A DNA stretch of 37,686 nt from Ophiothrix spiculata (Eukaryota; Echinodermata; Ophiuroidea; Amphilepidida; Ophiotrichidae). A model generated the notes under the pieces. That model was not told the origin of the DNA. It was given only the letters and a program-made list of their open reading frames with translations, and did not search any database. Shown piece after piece: positions 30,557 through 37,686 of this stretch. Both the position numbers and the translations under genes were made by a program. Position 1 is the stretch's first letter. The number at the start of each line of letters is the position of its first letter. The stretch lies in assembly GCA_000969725.1 (NCBI GenBank), contig JXSR01S060313.1. One strand, 5' to 3'.

Positions 30557-30781
30557 GGGGCACACCATTAGATTTCCAGGGGGGAGCTGGAAGTTGGGTT
30601 CGGGGTTGATATTTTTTTTGCGCCCCATTCAGGAACGATTTTTTTTCCTGGAAATTACTGTTTTTCTGCCTTTTCCATGTTCAGGTGGGAATTTTTTTCT
30701 TCTGCCTGTGGAGGGGGAATTATTTTTTTCAAAAAAATTCCATCTCCCCCCCCCCCCCCTGGAAATCTAATGATGTGCCCC
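30557..30781. mobile_element. MITE copy B, GGGGCACACC ends, TTA duplication
   Basis: Same family as 20822-21005, with TTA on both sides (30554-30556, 30782-30784) and inverted ends GGGGCACACCATTAGATTTC and GGGGCACATCATTAGATTTC (complemented). It is slightly longer, with an extra GGAGGGGGAATTATTTTTTTC part. Plus-strand frames inside it are composition artefacts. Confidence 0.85.
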
Positions 30782-30916
30782 TTAGCAGGAACACTGACTT
30801 GTATCAATTTTTGGCATCAGTACCTTTTGTCCAGGACGGTACCTCGGCCCAAAGCAACAACTCCGTTTTTAAACAATGACCTTGAAAAAGTTGGTTCACA
30901 ATGATTATGCTCTATG

Positions 30917-31230
30917 TGGAGTACTAAGGCGCTGTGGCTAGAGCACTGGACTCCTAATGGCTTATTCAGAGTCTTGTCAATGTACGCATCGCACGGCGCC
31001 CATCGACGCGCAGTCTTTTACAGGCTCAATTTTTGTGCATGGCACGTGTAAAGAATGCTCGTCGATGAGCATCGATCGATGCATATGGACAGACTCTGAA
31101 TAAACCATAATCAAGATTTTTGTGGGTTCAAGTTCTGGTCCAGTCTCTGCAGTGTAGAGTCCTTCAGCAATATTCCTCATCTACATTGTTTCTACCCATC
31201 CAAGTGATGGAAATGGCTACCTACAAGTTG
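30917..31230 (+). mobile_element. tRNA-derived SINE split by a MITE
   Basis: The head (GCGCTGTGGCTAGAGCACTG, then GACTCC) carries an A box. After the insertion, GTGGGTTCAAGTTCTGGTCC carries the B box and the tail (AGAGTCCTTCAGCAATATTC, CTACCCATCCAAGTGATGG, AAATGGCTACC) matches the SINE at 19208. Removing 30958-31107 plus one TAA restores a continuous SINE. Confidence 0.78.
30958..31107. mobile_element. 150-bp MITE inside the SINE, TAA duplication
   Basis: The ends TGGCTTATTCAGAGTC and GACTCTGAATAAACCA are inverted repeats with one mismatch. TAA lies at 30955-30957 and 31108-31110. The size, TIR and 3-bp TWA duplication fit a PIF/Harbinger-type MITE. The interior has GCATCGATCGATGC and CGTCGATGAGC/GCGCCCATCGACG words. 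Confidence 0.82.
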
Positions 31231-31248
31231 CGTAACTGGCAAATATTT

Positions 31249-31679
31249 GAGTGGTGCTCTGGCAAAATGAGCGGAAAGTCACAATTTTCAAAATTGAGTT
31301 TATGGCATATTTTATTTTTCTATAATCTCAGCTTTCCAATGATATATTATATGTCATACTTTCTTTCTACAATCTTCATTTAGAGATCGAAACACAAGGC
31401 AGTCCACTCAAAATCTGGCAGTAAAAAATTGTCGCAAATCGATTTTAAAGTTACTGTTTACTATAGTGTATAACAGCAAAACGCGATCAATTACCCGTGA
31501 ATAATTACACTTCCCGGCGTAATTGACCTTCAAAACGGGAAAAAAGGTTAACACTAATGCATTTATTTGTTTTATGTCAAAAAACGAAATTTGATCTTTT
31601 CATCATATTTTTACTTTAGCAGCCATTTATTCAGAATCTTCAATCGCGACTTTCCGCTCATTATGCCAGAGCACCACTC
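31249..31679. mobile_element. 431-bp MITE, GAGTGGTGCTCTGGC ends, ATTT duplication
   Basis: The 32-bp ends (GAGTGGTGCTCTGGCAAAAT, GAGCGGAAAGTC) pair with one mismatch. ATTT lies immediately outside both ends (31245-31248, 31680-31683). It sits just behind the SINE tail. The open frame at 31120-31383 crosses the SINE/MITE junction and is not a gene. Confidence 0.78.
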
Positions 31680-31683
31680 ATTT

Positions 31684-32106
31684 GGAGCGTAAATCCAACT
31701 CATTTGAGTGGGACGAACCCACTCCCTTGAAAAAAAAACCACTTTGGTAGAGCCAGGTCTAAATGCTTAAGGAATTAAGATGGGCACCAAGGCTGTTAGC
31801 ACGTCAGTGGAGTAACCATACATTTTCATTTGAGGGGGTGAGCAGAGTCAAAACAAATTTGCTCAGACTCAACGAGGTACACCCAAATTTTGTTCATATA
31901 ACATGTCATCAAAATGTGCTTTAAATGTATAAAATTTTGGCATTTTCTTAAGAAATTAATGGCACAAATTTTGGAAACTTTTGCCAAAAAGTAACCATAA
32001 AAGGAAGGGTAGACTTTTTTCCAGGAGGGGCTCCCCCTACCCCTACCCCCTTCTAGTTACACCAATGTAGCACATAAGCTTTGGTTTCGACTTTACAATG
32101 TACGTA
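31684..32106. other. no recognised feature
   Basis: AT-rich spacer with a short C-rich run near 32032-32050. Nothing supported. Confidence 0.45.
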
Positions 32107-32640
32107 ACAGTTCATATCAGGAAGACAGATTCACAGTTACTATTCTGCTGGCCTATTTAGGAGTAAATGTCACAGGTGGACAAAATCAGTAAAGAAAACC
32201 CTAGTAATTAGATAACTATTGTCCAAACATAGTTGGCCTAGTTCAGAGTGAGAGCTAGACTTGAGTCAAAGTCAAGGTTGATATGGACAAAGGGTCTGGT
32301 CAAAAAAGAAATATGTCAAACCTGATAGTGAAATTCACTGCCCTGTACAAAACAGTTCATATCAGGAAGTTACTTAAAGAATGGATTCACAGTTACTATA
32401 TTCTGCTGGCCTATTTAGGAGTAAATATCACAGGTGGACAAAATCAGCAAAGAAAACACTAGTAATTAGATAACTATTGTCCAAACATAGTTGGCCTAGT
32501 TCAGAGTGAGAGCTACACTTGAGTCAAAGTCAAGGTTGATATGGACACAGGGTCTGGTCAAAAAGAAACAGGTCAAACCTGATAGTGAAATTCACTGCCC
32601 TGCTGTGAAAAACGGACACAGGTGGATCAAATCAACAAAG
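32107..32640. repeat. 245-bp tandem duplication plus a partial third copy
   Basis: ACAGTTCATATCAGGAAG starts copies at 32107 and 32352. The copies are almost identical through TTCTGCTGGCCTATTTAGGA, AACTATTGTCCAAACATAG and GGTCAAACCTGATAGTGAAA apart from a few substitutions and a small insertion. A remnant (ACAGGTGGA..AAATCA.CAAAGAAAACACT) follows at about 32612-32647. Confidence 0.9.
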
Positions 32641-32749
32641 AAAACACTGGACATGTAATTAAATAACGATTTTGGCCCAGTTTTATGACAGGGAGTATGA
32701 TAGATTGGTATTAAAGGTGTAGGATCCTATTTCAACAGGTGTATAAATC

Positions 32750-33010
32750 TTACTAATTATACCTTGACCTCTGAAATACATTTTGTGAGGTTTATCCTTA
32801 AAGGTTAACCTCTGAATTGCATTTTGTGAGGTTTTAACCTCTGAAATGCATTTTATGAGGTTTAACCTGAATGCATTACAAAGGTCTGAAATGAATTTTG
32901 TGGTTAAACCTCACAAAATGTATTTCAGAGGTCAAGGTCAATTAGTAAAAAGTAAATAATAGGTGACCTCGACCTTTGAAATGCATTTTATGAGGTTTAA
33001 ACCTTTGAGA
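32750..33010. repeat. 37-bp tandem repeats closed by an inverted copy
   Basis: ACCTCTGAAATGCATTTTGTG followed by AGGTTTA repeats at about 32766, 32807 and 32838, and in weaker form at 32885 and 32975. The inverted copy at 32905-32948 pairs with 32750-32794 over about 43 bases with a 3-base/2-base mismatch. The first tandem copy can therefore form a long stem enclosing the others. Confidence 0.82.
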
Positions 33011-34935
33011 TTTTTCTTGTTTACACTTCAAAAGAAAGTATGCAAGTATGTGGATGAGGCTAATAGGTAAATACAAGAGATGGAAAATAGGTATACCAAT
33101 TAATTTTATGAATTTGAAGGAAAAATTTTAAATCTAAAATCAGAAAAATATGAGCTTCAATTTGACATCAAAAAATATAGTACTTCCTGTTGAGCCATGG
33201 GGATGAGAATGTGATCAGAACCTACACCTTTAAAACAAGGATAGTACGCCTATATATTTAAATGGAAAAGTGTTGTTAAATTTTGTAAACATTTGGAACA
33301 TCACTCCAGTAAAATTTTAGTATGGTACAATTCCAATACAAATTTACTACAAAAATTGTACAAGAATTACACTAGAGTGCTGTTCCAAATATGCACCACA
33401 AAACTGTTTCCCAACACTTTTCAAACATAGAGATTGATAATAAAGATTCACCTTTTCACCAAAACAAAATAAAATCTAAATACTCTACTAGAAGAATGCA
33501 ACATTTCATCAAAAAGCTTTTTAGAATTGGTTCTAAAGATAACTGTTACTGTGATGAGCCCGCCCCCCCCCTCCCTCCCCCAAACAATTACCTTTGACCA
33601 TGGCTGGTCTCTGTCAAAACCTGGCCCAAAACTGTTTTTAATTCCTTGCCCTTTGCTATATTTCCAACTCACCCTTACCCCTTACTAGCAAACGAGGCCA
33701 GCAATGTTATTACATAATTTATCGAATTACATCGCATGTTATCATATCTCATTTCGTCCCATCACCAATGTTTATTTTCACCCCGGTATATAGACATGAA
33801 TTTACCCAAATCTGGATAGCCACTGCGAGTATCAAATTCTCTGCCATGGGTCAGGAGCCTTTTCTTGATAGTGAAGGGTCATGTTCATACAATTAATAAA
33901 TCTGACCCGCCATATCTAAATATGTCCCTTATTTTTTGGTCTCATCTGAATACTGAGATCTTAAGCTTTAAAATGACTCCCCATCAAGCCTTGCGACCCC
34001 CACCCCATTTCTCCAGTTTCAGTCACTGACACAAATGTCACACTCAATGTTCCCTTGTTTTTGATCATTTATATGTAAAATGTCTACAAGTTGTACTCAC
34101 TTCGTGCAAATTTATAAACATTGCATTAATTATTAGTCAAAATTTGCATTTTTTTTTCAAATTTCATGAGTTTTTAACAATTTTAGCCGAAATTAGATTT
34201 GGCAAAAAATGTTGTGCATTACAAGTAGTTCCATATTTTTTCCTCACAATTTTTGCTAATTTTTTTTCTTGCCCAGATATTTCCTTTGCTCCCAGTTTGA
34301 CCAACCACTTTGATACTCTGGTGCTGCCACTGGACGGACTTGAGCAAAGGCCTACTTTGTATACATTACATAAGACGCAGTAGACAGGAAAACGTGATTG
34401 CTGCAAACTGAAAGTTGCCACAAGTTAACGAAGAAGTTTTCAGGCCATTGTGAACTATTCAAAGTTCACATGACTAAACGATGGGAGGGTAAAAAGACAA
34501 AAAAGGGTGTCATTGCCACCAGGCAAATGACACATCGGGTACGGTGCTTGATATAGTTCCAGGGATCCTGGGCAGAAGTCTGATTTTGTCTGCAACTTGT
34601 GATCTTGGATCAGTGTCTAATATAGAACTTTTTCATTTGCCTGAGACATCACAATGCATTTTGATTTGAAGCCTGCATTTGTATGGATACTTAACTTTAT
34701 GTATGTCATTTGCAGTGTGCTGTATCATGCAGAGCATAAATATAAGATGTGCCACCAGGGTGAAGTCCTTCGACCACAATCTGCAGACAAATTGTCATTT
34801 TTGCACTTATGTCACTACTGATTTCTCATCGGTGCGTACGTGCAATAATGACATATATTTTTTGGCTTGCTACTGTATCTTGACATCAGTTTTACGGCAC
34901 AACATTATCAGATAGCAATCAATGCAACAACCATG
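33011..34935. other. no recognised feature
   Basis: About 1.9 kb without a supported gene or array. A mixed poly-C tract lies near 33562-33580. Frames at 34144-34421 (both strands) and 34679-34915 overlap or lack protein-like composition. Confidence 0.45.
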
Positions 34936-35500
34936 TCAATCTATCAGTGATGCTAAGTGCGTAGGAATCTTGCAAGAGATTGCGTACTTGCATGAATCAT
35001 TCTAATAGCAAGTACGGAAGATGGGAAATATTCCATGCAGATGTAGAAATTGCATATGATTATCTACACCCCCCCCCACACCCGGTAGATAGTCAATCTA
35101 CCACTGATGCTACATGCGTAAGAAGCTTGCGATAGATTGTGTACTTGTATGAATCATTCTAATAGCAGGCACGGATGGGAAATATTCCAAAACAACCGTG
35201 TCAATCTATCAGTGATGCTAAGTGCGTAAGAATCTTGAGAGATTGCGTACTTGCATGAATCATTCTAATAGCAAGTACAGATGGGAAATATTCCATGCAG
35301 ATGTAGAAATTGCACTTGATTATCTATCCCCCCCCCCCCACAAACGGGACGCCACCATCAGTGATAGCAATCAATGCAATACCTGTGTCAATCTCTCACT
35401 GATGCTTACATGCGTACAGATTTTGCGACAGATTGCGCACTTCTATGAATCATGCTGATAGCAGGTACGGATGTGATATATTCAAAACATATGTATAAAT
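34936..35500. repeat. tandem array, 4 copies of alternating length, with poly-C runs
   Basis: GTCAATCTATCAGTGATGCT or a variant starts copies at about 34936, 35090, 35200 and 35388. Each continues with TGCGTA, an AGATTGCGTACTTG block, ATGAATCATTCTAATAGCA and ATGGGAAATATTCCA. Copies 1 and 3 also carry a GCAGATGTAGAAATTGCA part and a poly-C run (35051-35059, 35328-35339), absent from copy 2, so the repeating unit is a long-short dimer. Confidence 0.82.
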
Positions 35501-36482
35501 TGATTATCTGACCTAAATGTTACCAAATCCAAGCTAAAAAACAAGGCTTTGTCCTGCCACTTTCCACTTTCTGCAAATCCATTGTGTGTCCAAAAAAACA
35601 AGGAATTAGGTTCTTTTCTTCACAATACCAAGGCATCACTATTAGGGTATCAAAAACAGCCAAAATTGGAAAAAAGAGTATCAAAAATATTAATGAGCTG
35701 TTTTAATGGTCAAAATTTATGTTTTAAAGATTTTTAAGAGTTATTTACACACTGACCAATATCCAAATATTTATATTTTTAGGTTTAATGCACAAATCTT
35801 TTCAAGGGCTTTAATTTGAGACCAAAACCAGCTCTGTAGGACACTCCTAACTAGAGTTATGTTTGTCCCTAGCGAGAAAAGACGCTAAAACGTAATATTG
35901 TAGAAAATGCCTTTTAAAGTCTAGAAACACCTATTTTGCATATTCTGCCAACAATATAGAAACTATTTAACATTATTTGTATGAATTATAAAAGCAGTAT
36001 ATTTTACATTTAATAACAGTTAAAAAAAACTATTAAATGTAAACATTTCGCATGATATGATTTTTTAAAGATCGCTTCCTTAAAAATCACTGAATGAAAA
36101 ACAATAAAAAACAAAAGAAATTACATGCTTGTATTCCTTTTGTTATAAATTTATTCTTATTGTTATAAATTGCACTTTCTGTCCATTATAACTCTTTTAA
36201 CCTGAATTACCTCCTTTTAAACTACAATTAAACCATCAAAATTAAACATAGAACACAGTGCCCCTAGCAAATGAACTCAGGAAAAAATCATTTAAGTTTC
36301 ATTACGAATTATGTGATTCAATTTCTGACAAAGTACAAAACAATAGAAAACACATGACACTGTCAGATGACTAATGGGCTTCCTTAAAAACAAAGAGTCA
36401 ATCGAGAAATGTAGGACTTGTTATTTTTCCTAATAATAGTCTTCAAATGTAGGACAACGTATACAAATTTTGACTGTTTTAG
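35501..36482. other. AT-rich, one small hairpin
   Basis: No gene is seen. TTTACATTTAATA at 36003-36015 is reverse-complemented at 36031-36043 around a 15-base spacer, a 13-bp perfect stem. Confidence 0.45.
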
Positions 36483-36585
36483 AGGGTCATGGTTAAAATT
36501 ATTTCCCAGTGATGATATTCAAACCATGAATATGCCTGAAGCAAAGCTGAGGGCATATTTATGTTCAATATTTACTGAATACAAA
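36483..36585 (+). CDS. candidate internal exon, unrecognised protein
   Basis: An acceptor-like TGACTGTTTTAG precedes 36483 and a donor-like GTACAG follows 36585. The open frame between gives about 34 protein-like codons (GSWLKLFPSDDIQTM, then PEAKLRAYLCSIFTEYK). No domain is recognised, and a stretch this short can be open by chance. It lies about 1.1 kb upstream of the proposed start at 37682, which speaks against one transcript using both unless the edge ATG is not the true start. Confidence 0.22.
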
Positions 36586-37188
36586 GTACAGATTTTTGTG
36601 CGTACTTTATCTAGCTCACACACTGCATGTGTTTGACCATAAATGCTTATTATAGTCACACACGTAAAGCTTGAGGTACACAGCGCAAAATATACAAAAT
36701 ATATTGAGTAGGCCTAGTGAAAAATATGCACTGGCCCTAGTAAATTTATACGGCCTAATAAAATCCAAAATCCCACTTTTAACCAATCAGAGAACAGCAA
36801 TCTATCTATGAGATATATAATTAAAAAATATATAGGGTTTTGACAGTACCTCATCAAAGAATGTAATATTGAGTAAAAAATCTTGTGGTACCGGTACTAT
36901 AAATTTCTTGTGGAATTCCCTTCTGAAAAGTATGAACTATATATCTTCAGGGTCAGAAATTGGACGCGAATTCGCGAATCCATTCGCGTAAAGATTCTCG
37001 CAAAATCTCAACTACGAGAATCCATCTAGATTTGCGTGAACACTCACCACATTTTATCAAAACATCGCACTCTGAAACATCGTAAGCTTCCCTACGAAGA
37101 TTATTTACATGTAAACAAGACAGCAGTCGATCTTGACTGCGGTCGATGTTTTTTCCCACGGTTTGTCCCGTTCATTTTACAGCAATGT
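36586..37188. other. no gene; one isolated CCAAT box
   Basis: AT-rich sequence. An NF-Y-type AACCAATCAG lies at 36781-36790. The stretch 36958-37030 repeats GCGAATTCGCGAAT-like words. Confidence 0.4.
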
Positions 37189-37510
37189 TGATTGGTTATT
37201 TGCATTATTTTCACGTTCTAAAGTCCAATCACGTAGAGCGGTTTGTCTTCATATAGATCAGTAGTACAAGCGATTTTGATTGGTCAGTATTAACCTTTCT
37301 GTAATAGCCGATCCAATCACATACGACGTCATAAAATGCTTGGCTTTCAGGAACATACACATGCTCGCAGACAGATCACACCGCTGACTAAAGGTTGAAC
37401 AAAATGTGTCAATACGTACAGTGTGATAGCAATATAAACTATTATACACTAATTTAAGTGTGTTCATATAAGAAAATGCGAGGCGAAAATGCAGCGCAAA
37501 AGTATAAATA
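37189..37510 (+). promoter_or_regulatory. probable promoter: CCAAT cluster, CRE-like site, TATA box
   Basis: Four CCAAT boxes lie within 130 bases in alternating orientation: ATTGG 37191-37195, CCAAT 37225-37229, ATTGG 37279-37283 and CCAAT 37313-37317. Three of these have the NF-Y-favoured flanks GATTGG or CCAATCA. A CRE-like CGACGTCAT follows at 37324-37332 and a consensus TATAAATAG at 37503-37511. The order, CCAAT and CRE then TATA then ATG at 37682, fits a plus-strand promoter. No CpG-rich block is obvious. Confidence 0.45.
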
Positions 37511-37681
37511 GACGCTAATGGTGTGATGAAAATAAGAACAGAAAAATAAAGATTTATTACATATATTTAGCTCTGAATTTAGCCCCGTTAAAACACTGAA
37601 TTTATTATCAAGAAATACCGACCGAAAAATGCAATTTGGAGCAGGTAGATGGCGTGATTGTGGTGACATCGTATAAACAAC

Positions 37682-37686
37682 ATGGC
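37682..37686 (+). CDS. possible start codon of a gene running off the window
   Basis: The window ends ACAACATGGC. The ATG at 37682 has A at -3 and G at +4, a strong Kozak context, and lies about 180 bases after the TATA box. Only five coding bases are visible, so the product is unknown and the call rests on context alone. Confidence 0.25.

Overview
The window looks like intron-rich, repeat-rich animal nuclear DNA. It is AT-rich, has no operon-like gene packing, and is filled with short transposons, tRNA-derived SINEs and tandem arrays. The frequent TAGGCCTA-type words and the SINE types suggest an invertebrate deuterostome, possibly an echinoderm or hemichordate; this is inference from style and not a database match.

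Only one complete gene is convincing. It is an intronless plus-strand ORF (10753-13128, alternative start 10687) for a type I membrane receptor: signal peptide, three Ig-like domains, one membrane helix with a GxxxG motif, and a cytoplasmic tail of about 410 residues. The tail carries an ITIM, two YxxM PI3-kinase motifs, two YxN Grb2-type motifs and a C-terminal ITAM-like pair. A poly(A) signal lies about 300 bases past the stop. Three other stretches look like exons of genes I cannot name: minus strand 219-642 (one in-frame TAG), minus strand 23819-23968, and plus strand 36483-36585. At the right edge, four CCAAT boxes, a CRE-like site, a TATA box and an ATG in strong Kozak context (37682) suggest the start of another plus-strand gene.

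Layout. 0-1.4 kb: candidate exon, then a short-unit array split by a MITE. 1.5-2.4 kb: tandem repeat of about 145 bp. 3.4-3.95 kb: 60-bp minisatellite containing CArG boxes. 4.2-6.5 kb: satellite of about 190-200 bp interrupted by a 611-bp inverted-repeat element. 6.5-9.6 kb: MITEs and two more tandem arrays. 9.6-13.4 kb: the Ig receptor gene. 13.4-22 kb: a dense bed of MITEs and SINEs, including a three-level nest at 17.1-18.8 kb. 22-27.5 kb: duplicated blocks and a 205-bp repeat. 27.5-31.7 kb: MITEs, a hammerhead-like fold and a SINE split by a MITE. 32-37 kb: tandem duplications, then the candidate exon and edge promoter.

Many transposon calls rest on paired terminal inverted repeats, several with matching target-site duplications (TA, TAA/TTA, TATA, ATTT or 8 bp). 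None of the elements encodes a recognisable transposase, so all appear non-autonomous. The receptor is the only product for which a function can be proposed: phosphotyrosine signalling from the cell surface, possibly in immunity, self-recognition or adhesion.
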